From Chitinophaga sp. YR627 (GTDB lineage: Bacteria > Bacteroidota > Bacteroidia > Chitinophagales > Chitinophagaceae): 64,000 nucleotides of DNA. Position numbers and translations under genes: made by a program. Below the pieces are notes generated by a model, which had not been told where the DNA came from, did no database searches, and saw only the letters and a list, made by a program, of their open reading frames with translations. Shown here in pieces: positions 36,321-44,529 of the stretch. Within the stretch, counting starts at the first letter, position 1. Each line of letters opens with the position of its first letter. Where the stretch lies: NCBI RefSeq assembly GCF_900114995.1, contig NZ_FOUX01000002.1, positions 186,001 through 250,000 of the forward strand, read 5' to 3'.

Positions 36321-36890
36321 TTATTGACCCGGAAAAACCCTGATCACCTTTACAAATCTGCCCATATAATATGGATTCAATGTTGTTTCAGTGACACCAT
36401 TCGCCTTGCCGGACGTAGAGTGAATGAATACAACACTATCACCTGACTGTGTGATGATGCCCATATGTCCGACAGTCCTGATCGTGCTATCGGTTCCTGT
36501 AAAAAGAATGAGATCACCAGGTTTTACTTCAGCAAGCGAGACTGTTTCACCTTCATTGGTGAAACCTGCTGATGTTCTTGGCACCTCTATTTTGAAGTGA
36601 TTAAATACATAGGTAATAAATCCGGAACAGTCGAATCCTCTTCGGGGATCGGTGGAACTATATTTATACGGGATCCCTTTCAGGGTTTTGGAAAAGGCTA
36701 ATACTTCATCCGGGGTCGTCACTCCTGTTTTAATACCGGAGTTATTAACTGTAATCGTAGTATCCGGAAGGCTCATCAGGGAATCATCCGTGTAAACGGG
36801 CAACTGTTCCAATTCAGTATTTTTCTCCGGGACTTCTGTACAGGACAGCAATAGGGGAAATAGTAGTTTCAGGATAGTTGATTTATACAT
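36321..36890 (-). CDS. NlpC/P60 family lipoprotein (peptidoglycan hydrolase)
   Basis: 189 residues from the ATG at 36890 (MYKSTILKLLFPLLLSC, lipobox Cys17). The C-terminal NlpC/P60 domain (about 65-189) has the catalytic Cys in RGFDCSGFITYVF and the His in TVGHMGIITQ. VKPGDLILFTG is also typical. It should cut peptide stems in peptidoglycan as a membrane-anchored endopeptidase. The linker after the Cys is Thr/Glu-rich. Confidence 0.9.
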   Translation of the reverse strand: MYKSTILKLLFPLLLSCTEVPEKNTELEQLPVYTDDSLMSLPDTTITVNNSGIKTGVTTPDEVLAFSKTLKGIPYKYSSTDPRRGFDCSGFITYVFNHFKIEVPRTSAGFTNEGETVSLAEVKPGDLILFTGTDSTIRTVGHMGIITQSGDSVVFIHSTSGKANGVTETTLNPYYMGRFVKVIRVFPGQ

Positions 36891-37092
36891 ACTCAAATAT
36901 AATATTTCAATTTATATAATAATAATTTTTTAAATATATCATATCCATTGCTGTCGGATCACCGTCCCTACATAGGATATTTCTGTTTGTAACAAACTTT
37001 GTACCTTCACGAACATTTCCCTCATTTACAAAGGTTTGTTTACTACCTCTCTGAGACCCCACAAATTTTCAACCCCCAAAACAGAAACTCTC

Positions 37093-37938
37093 ATGAGCGA
37101 CACAACCTCTTTGCAGACAAACACCACAAATCCCAACAAAGCATTATGGGAAAAAGGAGACTTTACACGCCTTGCAGCAACCATGCGCGAAAGCGGCACC
37201 GAACTGATCTCAAAACTCGCCATTACTCCCGGTATGGACGTACTTGATCTTGGCTGTGGCGATGGTACTACCGCGCTTCCGGCAGCCCGTCTTGGGGCCA
37301 GGGTATTGGGCGTGGACATTGCCCGAAACCTGGTAGCGGCAGGCAATAAACGTATTCAGGAAGAAGGCCTGTCCAATATCCTTATCCAGGAAGGAGATGC
37401 TACTCATCTGGATGGAATTGATGACGCAGGTTTCGACCTCGTTGTAAGCATTTTCGGTGCTATGTTTGCCCCAAAACCTTTTGATGTGGCAAAAGAGATG
37501 GTAAGGGTCACACGACCCGGCGGAAGGATCGTAATGGGCAACTGGATACCTGGTGATCCGACACTGGTTGCGCAGATATTAAAGATCAGTGCTGCTTACA
37601 CCCCTCCTCCACCGGAAGGATTTATCAGTCCCGTTTTATGGGGAATAGAAGATAATGTAAAAGAACGGTTTGGTCAGGCGGGTATTCCAGCAGAAAACAT
37701 TTCCTGCATCAGGGATACTTATACATTCCAGGCGCCGTTCCCTGCATCCTCATTTGTAGAGCAGTTCAGACAGTTTTATGGTCCGACTATGAATGCATTT
37801 GATGCGGCGGAAAAAAATGGCAGGGCAGCTGAACTGCAAAAGGAACTGGAAGAATTATTTGTTCGGGAAAACAGGAGTAAAGATCCGGAAAAGACGTCTA
37901 TTCCGGCAACATTTTTACTGGTGACAGTCAAGCGCTGA
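37093..37938 (+). CDS. Class I SAM-dependent methyltransferase
   Basis: 281 residues from ATG 37093 (MSDTTSLQTNTTNPNKALWEKGDFTRL). The Rossmann methyltransferase motif I is MDVLDLGCGDGTTALPAARLGARVLGVDIA, post-I FDLVVSIFGAMFAPKP and motif III RVTRPGGRIVMGNW. This type (WEKGDFTR start) is common beside regulators in Bacteroidota and methylates an unknown small molecule. The ATG at 37036 would add a proline-rich leader unlike the family. Confidence 0.9.
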   Translation: MSDTTSLQTNTTNPNKALWEKGDFTRLAATMRESGTELISKLAITPGMDVLDLGCGDGTTALPAARLGARVLGVDIARNLVAAGNKRIQEEGLSNILIQEGDATHLDGIDDAGFDLVVSIFGAMFAPKPFDVAKEMVRVTRPGGRIVMGNWIPGDPTLVAQILKISAAYTPPPPEGFISPVLWGIEDNVKERFGQAGIPAENISCIRDTYTFQAPFPASSFVEQFRQFYGPTMNAFDAAEKNGRAAELQKELEELFVRENRSKDPEKTSIPATFLLVTVKR

Positions 37939-38075
37939 TATAGCTGAAGCCTTTATGATGCCGGTATTGCGCAGATATCTGTTTCTCAAACGATGGAATA
38001 TTATCGGTACAATACCGGCATACTTATTATGTAGTATAACTATTAAGAAGATGATGGGGACTGAAATTACATTGA

Positions 38076-38474
38076 TCAGTCAATCAGCTGCTTTTCTTTT
38101 AAAAAATCGAATATCAGTTTATCTACTTCGGAAATCTTGTCTTTATCAATATGCTGTAACCACCTGACCTCCTCTATTTCTGCGGCTGCATTGATCTCTC
38201 CTACGCAGTCGGCGGTGTAACATGTCATTTTCACTTCAATGCCCTCCGCATGTCCATGGGCCTGTGCCTGAAAGATACCTACCAGTTGCAATGTGTCAGC
38301 ATTCAGGTCAATACTCAGTTCCTCTTTTATTTCTCTACATAGTGCCTGTGTATCTGTTTCTCCTGCTTCTCTTTTCCCTCCGGGAATGTAGTATTTATCC
38401 TTTCCATAACTTTTAGTAGAGAGGATACAGCCGTCCTTTATTTCAATCCAGGCGAGTTTGTCTATTAGCTTCAT
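38076..38474 (-). CDS. NUDIX hydrolase
   Basis: 132 residues. The Nudix box is complete: GGKREAGETDTQALCREIKEELSID, matching Gx5Ex7REUxEExGU, inside MutT-like strands (WIEIKDGCILSTKS ... YYIPGGK). It would hydrolyse a nucleoside diphosphate linked to another group; the substrate is not predictable. It lies 20 bases after the HxlR regulator on the same strand, so may be co-transcribed. Confidence 0.92.
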   Translation of the reverse strand: MKLIDKLAWIEIKDGCILSTKSYGKDKYYIPGGKREAGETDTQALCREIKEELSIDLNADTLQLVGIFQAQAHGHAEGIEVKMTCYTADCVGEINAAAEIEEVRWLQHIDKDKISEVDKLIFDFLKEKQLID

Positions 38475-38494
38475 TGTATAGATATTGAAAATGA

Positions 38495-38848
38495 TCAGTT
38501 CTCCAGAATTGTTTTTCTATGCAGATAACCCCATTCCTTTAACGCATAGATAACAGTATGCAGCGATCTGGTATGTGCAGTCGTGTTATATTCCACTACA
38601 GGTGGAAAGGCATCATACATTTTTCTTTCGACCAGCTGATTGGCTTCCAGTTCTTTCAACTCTTTGGATAACATTCGATCGCTGATACCTTCTATATCAC
38701 GCGCGATTTCTTTAAATCGTCTGGCGCCATTCAGCAGACTAATCAATATCTGCAACTTCCATTTCCCACTTAGTGCATCCAATGCATCGCGCACAGCAAG
38801 CAAATCCTTGCTGGTACAAACCTTATCCTGGTGACAATTCTCTTCCAT
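38495..38848 (-). CDS. HxlR family winged-helix regulator
   Basis: 117 residues with winged HTH: LDALSGKWKLQILISLLNGARRFKEIARDIEGISDRMLSKELKELEANQLVERKMY. CHQDKVC near the N-terminus has two cysteines, as in HxlR proteins that sense electrophiles or quinones. It is divergent from the NmrA-like oxidoreductase at 39027, the usual regulator-target layout for this family. Confidence 0.92.
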   Translation of the reverse strand: MEENCHQDKVCTSKDLLAVRDALDALSGKWKLQILISLLNGARRFKEIARDIEGISDRMLSKELKELEANQLVERKMYDAFPPVVEYNTTAHTRSLHTVIYALKEWGYLHRKTILEN

Positions 38849-39026
38849 TTAACAGCAGTTATCGTTACTTATCTTTTTGTTAGCGCTTACCAAAAGTTTA
38901 GCGTTTACAGGTGACAGGCAAATATAAATAGTTTTGCGTCGTTATCCGGGAAAAGCAGGTCAGATCATACGTGGCTGGAACCCGCAATACTTCATCAGAA
39001 ATATGATCATCTATCAAAAGAAAAAA

Positions 39027-39698
39027 ATGGAAAACAGGATATTAATATTTGGCGCGACAGGCAGGACGGGATTAATCGCAACAGCATATGCATTATCACA
39101 GGGATATAGTGTAACGGTGCTTGTCCGTAATCCGGAAAAAATACCAATCCAATCACCTCAACTACGTATAATCAAAGGTTCTCCTACTAATCTTGCCGAT
39201 GTACGGATAGCAATGAAAGATTGTAAGTATGTGATCAATTTATTGAGCGCTCTTTCGCAGGAAGAGAGTTTTTCCTTTAAAAAAATGGAGGCACCACGTG
39301 TGTTGGAAAAGAGCATTAAAAATGCGCTCCATTGTATGCGGGAATACGGTATAAAACGGATACTGTCTTTGTCATCCATTGGTGTTGGAGATTCTTACAA
39401 ATATGCCCCCTGGTATATGCGACTAATTATAAAGATCACCAACTTCAGTATTGTATTTGCGGACCATCATGCGCAGGAGCAATTATTAAAAGAGTCCGAT
39501 GTTGAATGGACGATTGCCAGACCAGTAGCGCTTAATAATGATACGGTTCCGGGCAGGCTGGTTATCAGCTACAATAAAAGACCGAATCCATTCAGAATGA
39601 GCCGGAAACAACTGGCATCTTTTTTTGTTGATAATCTAAATACGCATGCGTATATCCATCAATCGCCTATTTTATCCGAATCAGCTGCCGATGTGTAA
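39027..39698 (+). CDS. NAD(P)-binding NmrA/SDR-like oxidoreductase
   Basis: 223 residues from ATG 39027 (MENRILIFGATGRTGLIATAYAL). The NAD(P) motif GATGRTG is at 9-15, then VTVLVRNPEKIP, ACT-type second strand (VINLLSALS) and RILSLSSIGVGDS. Atypical SDR (NAD(P)H-binding, PF13460-like), often a flavin/quinone or anthocyanidin reductase-like protein. It is divergent from an HxlR gene and probably under its control. The upstream in-frame extension to 38934 lies in the shared promoter region. Confidence 0.88.
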   Translation: MENRILIFGATGRTGLIATAYALSQGYSVTVLVRNPEKIPIQSPQLRIIKGSPTNLADVRIAMKDCKYVINLLSALSQEESFSFKKMEAPRVLEKSIKNALHCMREYGIKRILSLSSIGVGDSYKYAPWYMRLIIKITNFSIVFADHHAQEQLLKESDVEWTIARPVALNNDTVPGRLVISYNKRPNPFRMSRKQLASFFVDNLNTHAYIHQSPILSESAADV

Positions 39699-39781
39699 CC
39701 GGTTTTAAGATATAATTAACTACTCAAAACATCCGGGTATGCCATATTTATGATAATATTATACTGTATAACTCCACCTAT

Positions 39782-39988
39782 ATGTACAGTATACTTATTC
39801 TCCTTGCAGGTTTATCCTTACCTACTATAGCCGCCTTTTTTCTTTCTCTTTTTGTATTTAACAAAACGACGAAAGCAGGGTTAAAATATCCACGTACTTA
39901 TCAGGCGCTCACTTTTATATTTAGTTTTCTGTTTATTGTAGGGACTCTTGTAGTACTTTTTATCTATAACTTCAGTTTACAGCGCTAG
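39782..39988 (+). CDS. Small two-helix membrane protein
   Basis: 68 residues: a first hydrophobic helix (about 3-27; ILILLAGLSLPTIAAFFLSLFVF), a basic loop (NKTTKAGLKYPRTY) and a second helix (about 43-64; LTFIFSFLFIVGTLVVLFIY). No family recognised. It overlaps the end of the convergent DUF2306 gene by 17 bases. The clear TM/loop pattern supports coding. Confidence 0.6.
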   Translation: MYSILILLAGLSLPTIAAFFLSLFVFNKTTKAGLKYPRTYQALTFIFSFLFIVGTLVVLFIYNFSLQR

Positions 39989-40616
39989 TTGTCTTTCGTC
40001 TGCAGATCAGCCATTCGGCAAATAGCAGATTAGGAACAAATCCCATCCAGGCGTCGATCATATACAGGGTAAGCGGATCGGGATGAAACAGATACATCAG
40101 CACAATTTTCCAGGAACGTAAAGTAATAGCAGAAAAAGTCAGTGCATAACTACGGATCATAAGGCGTTTATGTGCTGCAACATCACCTTTTTTGATCGCT
40201 GTCACTGCTCTATAGGTAAAATAAAACCAGAGGCAGTCCAGTATGATAAAGGCAATTTTAGTTGGCAGCAATCCATTCGCATAAACAGCCATGATCAATC
40301 CGGCGGGAAAGTTCACCAGCAGGATATCAAAGACGTATATCTTACCCACCATCCTGTGTATGCGGCGATAAGACTTAAGGAGATAATCAGAGAATTGTGT
40401 TAGTCCGGCAGCCAATGCAAATATGCTTGAAAACACATGTACATAAAATGCAGCTTTCCACCAAGGCAGGTTGATATATTCCTGTTTGAACCGGAGAAAA
40501 TGAATATCTGTACGAAAACTGGAATAGTCAATAACCATGCGCAGCATGAGAAAAGTGGCTACACAAAGCACCAGATAGGCAAGGAAAGATTGTAGTATGC
40601 GGAAGAGGATTGGCAC
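39972..40616 (-). CDS. DUF2306 family membrane protein
   Basis: 214 residues, about six predicted helices. The family pattern is visible: a small N-terminal helix, ALAAGLTQFSDYLLKSYRRIHRMVGKIYV (conserved RxxHrxxGkiY region) and AHKRLMIRSYALTFSAITLRSW. The paired His residues suggest a heme- or metal-binding membrane protein, but the function is unknown. Confidence 0.88.
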   Translation of the reverse strand: MPILFRILQSFLAYLVLCVATFLMLRMVIDYSSFRTDIHFLRFKQEYINLPWWKAAFYVHVFSSIFALAAGLTQFSDYLLKSYRRIHRMVGKIYVFDILLVNFPAGLIMAVYANGLLPTKIAFIILDCLWFYFTYRAVTAIKKGDVAAHKRLMIRSYALTFSAITLRSWKIVLMYLFHPDPLTLYMIDAWMGFVPNLLFAEWLICRRKTTSAVN

Positions 40617-40707
40617 ACCTGAAAATACAAAAATTATCGCTTCATGAGCAGAAATTATCCGGTTATTTGTACACGCCTAATTGATGGATTCGCTGTATAG
40701 CATATTC

Positions 40708-40752
40708 ATACAAAAAAGGAATCCGCCTTATCAGCGGATTCCTTTTTTGTAT
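40708..40752 (-). terminator. Terminator of the epoxide hydrolase-like gene
   Basis: ATACAAAAAAGGAATCCGC / GCGGATTCCTTTTTTGTAT: 19-bp perfect stem with loop CTTATCA, 27 bases past the stop codon. It is bidirectional by sequence. Confidence 0.9.
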
Positions 40753-40778
40753 GCTATATCCAACGTATATATGAAACC

Positions 40779-41792
40779 TTATTTTGTAAAACTGTTCACT
40801 TCAATAATTGCATCTGCAAATGCCTGCGGTGCTTCCTGCGGGAGGTTATGTCCGACACCACCGGTAAGTGTGTGGTGTGCATATTTACCTTTAAACTTAG
40901 CTGCATATTTTGAAGGATCAGGATGAGGAGCGCCATTTGCATCTCCTTCCAATGTCACCGTAGGTACTGTAATATCAGGTGATGTAGCCAGTTTCTTTTC
41001 CAGATCGTCATATTTAGCCTCTCCTTTAGCCAGTCCCAGTCTCCAGCGATAATTATCGATCACGATCTTCACATGGTCCGGATTATCAAATGCAGTTGCT
41101 GATTGATTGTACACCGCATCACTGAAATTCCATTTTGGAGAAGCAGTCTGCCAGATCAGTTTATTAAAATCACGTGTATTTGCCTCATACCCTGCACGAC
41201 CACGTTCTGTCGCAAAGTAAAACTGATACCACCAGGATAATTCCGCTTTAGGAGGCAAAGGGGCCTTATTCGCCGCCTGGCTACCGATCAGATAACCACT
41301 TACTGACACCAATCCTTTTACACGTTCAGGCCAGAGCGCCGCCATAATATCAGCAGTACGGGCACCCCAGTCGAAACCACCTACTACGGCCTTCTTTATT
41401 TTCAGCGCATCCATAAATTCAATGATATCCACTGCCACCACTGATTGCTGTCCGTTACGTGGAGTAGCTCCTGACAGAAAACGCGTCGTACCATAACCAC
41501 GCAGATAAGGTATCAATACCCTGAATCCCTTAGCCGCCAGTATATCAGAGACTTCCTTATAGCTGTAGATATCATACGGCCAGCCATGCAGTAATATTAC
41601 GGGCTCTCCATCAGCAGGACCAGCTTCTGCATAACCAACGTCCAGTACACCAGCTTTGATCTGTTTGATATGATCGAATGAGGAAGTCTGCGTTTGTGCG
41701 TTGGCATTATTCAGACCCACGATGTTCAATGCGGCAAAGATCAACGCCAATCCCAGAAAATAACGGCGGAGAAAGTTTATACTGTTGCTCAT
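40779..41792 (-). CDS. Secreted alpha/beta hydrolase (epoxide hydrolase / haloalkane dehalogenase-like)
   Basis: 337 residues from ATG 41792, which gives a signal peptide (MSNSINFLRRYFLGLALIFA...NANAQ); the longer frame would bury it. The HGWPYD oxyanion motif and VGGFDWGARTAD nucleophile elbow with Asp (G-x-D-x-G) are typical of epoxide hydrolases and dehalogenases. The catalytic His is in GGVGHNLPQEAP and the likely acid in LEGDANGAPHP. Periplasmic location is inferred. The substrate could be an epoxide or halide. Confidence 0.88.
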   Translation of the reverse strand: MSNSINFLRRYFLGLALIFAALNIVGLNNANAQTQTSSFDHIKQIKAGVLDVGYAEAGPADGEPVILLHGWPYDIYSYKEVSDILAAKGFRVLIPYLRGYGTTRFLSGATPRNGQQSVVAVDIIEFMDALKIKKAVVGGFDWGARTADIMAALWPERVKGLVSVSGYLIGSQAANKAPLPPKAELSWWYQFYFATERGRAGYEANTRDFNKLIWQTASPKWNFSDAVYNQSATAFDNPDHVKIVIDNYRWRLGLAKGEAKYDDLEKKLATSPDITVPTVTLEGDANGAPHPDPSKYAAKFKGKYAHHTLTGGVGHNLPQEAPQAFADAIIEVNSFTK

Positions 41793-42162
41793 ATTATTGA
41801 AATTAGTTTGGTAAGTAAATTTTCGTTCTGTGTTTTTTTGTTTTGTGCTTTCAACAGTTCGAAGGTACGCCGGCACAACACTCACTACCAATCACTTATA
41901 CCGTAAACCGGACACATTGAATCGTGAAATAGACATGGGGGGATGCGAAAAAGCGGGGGACAATGTTCGTCTCTGGAGCCTGAGCCGAACATTGTTTGTA
42001 TTACAAGGATGATGTATTAATTGTTGATAAAAGTGATGTATTGAGTGCTTCCCAAAAAATATTTATCCGGGCTATTTCCTTTGTGAGAAAGGGTTTCCGG
42101 GCATTAGCGGACGGAATAAGGCGGATGGATAAAAAAATATTTCATAATATTGATAAAAGTTA
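41793..42162. other. Intergenic region before tRNA-Leu copy 2
   Basis: About 370 bases. No credible gene: the plus-strand ORFs here run through the tRNA and are artefacts. It holds the hydrolase promoter region. The end of the serine recombinase frame (stop at 42160-42162) enters it from the right. Confidence 0.6.
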
Positions 42163-43812
42163 TACATTTGCACTCCCTGACACGGAAATCAGTTGCCCAG
42201 ATGGCGAAATTGGTAGACGCACTGTGTTCAGGTCGCAGCGCTCGCAAGGGTGTGCTGGTTCGAATCCAGTTCTGGGCACAAAGGCGGAAAGGTCGGAGAT
42301 ATCTCCGACCTTTTCTTGTTTTAAGGCGTCAAGGTCCGCTCTGGACCGCGTTATTAGCTCTAGCAATACATGAGGTTCGGCGGTTCGAAGTTGATTTTCT
42401 GAGAAAATCAGTTTTTCAGGGAATATCGAACCAATGATTTGTTTTTTACCAATTGGGGAAGCTGTCATATAGCGGGTGGCTATGTTTTTTATGATTTCTC
42501 CTCCATAAGATAAATATTCCAGATAGTTATCCTTAGTTGATAGCAACTTCGTTTTCCTCCTTTCAAGCTCTTCTATCTTCTTTAGTTGATCTGTCTTTAT
42601 GTCCTTAAATTCATCAGCCGTAAACTCATCATCTAATCTCATAGACCGCGCATTTTGTATTCTTTGATAGTACTTATCGATATCGGTCTGTATGCTTTTT
42701 AATTCTTGCTCTTGTTTCTTATTGTCAGTCTGTAAGGAGTTCCGAATGATTTGACAGTAGTAGTCAATGATGGGAGCATTCACGGCAATCTTGCTGAGTT
42801 GCATTACAAAGATCTCGTTGGCTGTTTCAGCCCGAAACCGCTCCTTGCACAGTTTGACTGACTGGCAGTGGTAATAATAGTATACACCTCCATTACCACG
42901 GGAACCACTTCCACTTAATGGTTTTCCACAACGCTGGCAGGTCAGAAATCCCCTAAGAGGTAGGTGAATATCGATTTCCGTAAAGGCATTAACCCTCACC
43001 CGACGTTTTTTGCCCATTAATACATCCTGAACGTCATCGAATAGTCGTTCCGATACAATAGGTTGATGGATTCCTTTTACACAGTGCGCTGCTTCGTTCT
43101 TGTATGCGGCTATAAATACCTTGCCACAATACACAGGGTTACGTACCAGGCTCCAAAATTGGCTACGCCCAATCTTTATTCCCTTCTGGTTCACCATACG
43201 TCTAAGCGTGTCAATATCCCAGATTCCCCTAGATAACTCCTCAAATGCCCATTTAACAATATCTGCCTTTTCATTGGGAATAAGGAGAGGCTTATTATGC
43301 GAATCACGACCATTCTTATAGCCCAATGGAGCAATGCCTAAATACCGGCCCTCCTTCTTAGCCTTTCGCATACCATGTAAAGTATTCAACGCCCTTCTGT
43401 CGTTTTCCACCTCTGGTGTAGTCAGGTAAATAGCCAGCATAATTTTACTCTCCGGAATTTCCATATCCAAAGGCTGCTCTATAGACTGTGGTTCTACAGC
43501 ATATTTCCTTAACCTGCCGATCATTTCATAAGCAGCAGCTACATTCCTGGAAAACCTATCCCATTTAGAGAATAAGATCAAATCCACAATCCCTTTGTTC
43601 TTGCTGACTACATTTAACATCTTCTTGAATTCTGGTCTGTCAAATGTTTTAGCGGAATGATCTTCCCTGTAAACGCCGATAACCTGAATGTTTTCTTTTT
43701 CACAGTAACGCATTAGTACATCTTCCTGATGAGAAAGACTGTAGCCATCAGCCTGTTCGTCTGTGCTTACCCTCGGATATAGGAATGCTTTTCGTTGAGT
43801 GATCATCATCAT
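42160..43812 (-). CDS. Large serine recombinase (island integrase) reading through the tRNA
   Basis: 550 residues in the integrated form. A resolvase-type catalytic domain (about 8-150; Ser16 in YPRVSTDEQ, then FSKWDRFSRN) is followed by a recombinase domain (about 165-270; GIAPLGYKNG ... RNPVYCGKVFIAAY), a zinc ribbon (CQRCGKPLSG ... HCQSVKLC, about 305-335) and a coiled coil (about 375-430). The last about 37 residues, from FVPRTGFEPAHPCERC on, are antisense tRNA-Leu. The native tail is probably encoded across the excised junction: at 61.7 kb the matching frame reads KVGDISDLSAFVPSRG and ends about 28 residues later. Three Met codons start the frame; it overlaps the upstream small gene by 65 bases. 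Confidence 0.9.
   Translation of the reverse strand: MMMITQRKAFLYPRVSTDEQADGYSLSHQEDVLMRYCEKENIQVIGVYREDHSAKTFDRPEFKKMLNVVSKNKGIVDLILFSKWDRFSRNVAAAYEMIGRLRKYAVEPQSIEQPLDMEIPESKIMLAIYLTTPEVENDRRALNTLHGMRKAKKEGRYLGIAPLGYKNGRDSHNKPLLIPNEKADIVKWAFEELSRGIWDIDTLRRMVNQKGIKIGRSQFWSLVRNPVYCGKVFIAAYKNEAAHCVKGIHQPIVSERLFDDVQDVLMGKKRRVRVNAFTEIDIHLPLRGFLTCQRCGKPLSGSGSRGNGGVYYYYHCQSVKLCKERFRAETANEIFVMQLSKIAVNAPIIDYYCQIIRNSLQTDNKKQEQELKSIQTDIDKYYQRIQNARSMRLDDEFTADEFKDIKTDQLKKIEELERRKTKLLSTKDNYLEYLSYGGEIIKNIATRYMTASPIGKKQIIGSIFPEKLIFSENQLRTAEPHVLLELITRSRADLDALKQEKVGDISDLSAFVPRTGFEPAHPCERCDLNTVRLPISPSGQLISVSGSANV
42163..42170 (+). promoter_or_regulatory. -7 element of tRNA-Leu copy 2
   Basis: TACATTTG, identical to the element before copy 1, followed by the same leader (CACTCCCTGACACGG). 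Sequence further upstream differs between the copies. On the minus strand the recombinase stop codon abuts this element. Confidence 0.6.
42195..42278 (+). tRNA. tRNA-Leu (anticodon CAG), copy 2
   Basis: Base-for-base the same 84-nt tRNA as at 17806-17889, with the same leader. Its 3' end (TGGGCAC at 42273-42279) is the left junction of the 19.4-kb island. The opposite strand is read through in full by the serine recombinase frame. Confidence 0.97.
42288..42313 (+). terminator. 26-bp perfect palindrome: tRNA terminator, recombinase coding end, possible att element
   Basis: AAAGG + TCGGAGATATCTCCGA + CCTTT is a perfect palindrome 10 bases after the tRNA, followed by T-rich sequence. It terminates the tRNA on + and encodes KVGDISDLS of the recombinase on -. 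It is conserved at sites A and D (D has one change) and could also be bound by the recombinase. Confidence 0.75.
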
Positions 43813-44014
43813 ATGGTTTAATGTGAATAACTGGTGTATCGTTTCTTAAAGATTCTTCATAAATGGTAAGGTCAATGGCAGCTAATCGATATATGAAATC
43901 AACAATCAGAGTAACTTCCTCATCTGTATAAGCATATATATCTGCCTGTAGCAATTGTCTTGCGTCATCTAATGTTGGCTTAATGGGTAAATGGTGTTGG
44001 GCTTCCTGTTTCAT
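43748..44014 (-). CDS. Small uncharacterised protein upstream of the recombinase
   Basis: 88 residues (MKQEAQHHLPIKPTLDDARQ ... YAYTDEEVTLIVDFIYRLAAIDL). No family recognised. It ends inside the start of the recombinase gene, so the pair is probably translationally coupled. A small acidic ORF at this place could be a recombination directionality factor or regulator, but that is a guess. Confidence 0.6.
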   Translation of the reverse strand: MKQEAQHHLPIKPTLDDARQLLQADIYAYTDEEVTLIVDFIYRLAAIDLTIYEESLRNDTPVIHIKPYDDDHSTKSIPISEGKHRRTG

Positions 44015-44084
44015 GCTGATGATATATAAAACAAAAGTAGACCAACGTAAAATGCCACTTTCCCATTTAGGTTGTTTTATGAAG

Positions 44085-44134
44085 AATTATGCTGAATTAT
44101 GTTGAATTTTGTCGAATTATGTCAATTTATGTCA
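44085..44134. repeat. Five tandem 10-bp iterons
   Basis: Units AATTATGCTG, AATTATGTTG, AATTTTGTCG, AATTATGTCA, ATTTATGTCA follow without gaps. A 10-bp period puts each on the same DNA face. They lie between the recombinase operon and the XRE-HEPN-kinase operon, and could be a regulator-binding array or a replication/excision-control site. Confidence 0.8.
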
Positions 44135-44271
44135 CTACACTCAGTAACAAAAAATAGAACATACTAAACGCATGTTCTATTGATTACGAATTGATTTCTT
44201 ATTAAAAACAATTCAAAAATTTCTACTTCAATTTGAAGCCACAGGAAAAATGGTTAATATAATATTGAAGG

Positions 44272-44529
44272 CTAGTCACATTCTACGATATCCACCATTT
44301 GCACGTTATAGTATTTACAAAGATCACTGAACCTATTCAGGCCAAAGTTCTCATATTGACCTTTTTCTAATTTACTGATAATACTACGAGACATCTTTGT
44401 TGCCTTTGCAACAGCCCTTATACTTTTTCCATTGCTCTTGCGTAAATCACATAATTTTTTTCCTATACAAATTAGGTACTTCTGCGCCCTTTCGTTGAGT
44501 TCAGTATTTTTGAAATTACGTCGGCTCAT
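44272..44529 (-). CDS. XRE-family helix-turn-helix regulator
   Basis: 85 residues. HTH at about 25-80 (KKLCDLRKSNGKSIRAVAKATKMSRSIISKLEKGQYENFGLNRFSDLCKYYNV), Cro/C1 type. Its start overlaps the end of the MNT/HEPN-like gene by 4 bases, and it is last of a three-gene operon. The iterons 140 bases downstream are a possible target. Confidence 0.88.
   Translation of the reverse strand: MSRRNFKNTELNERAQKYLICIGKKLCDLRKSNGKSIRAVAKATKMSRSIISKLEKGQYENFGLNRFSDLCKYYNVQMVDIVECD

Noticed and set aside
41996..42437. Plus-strand ORFs across tRNA-Leu copy 2
   Set aside because: They translate the tRNA itself and are the same artefact as at copy 1.
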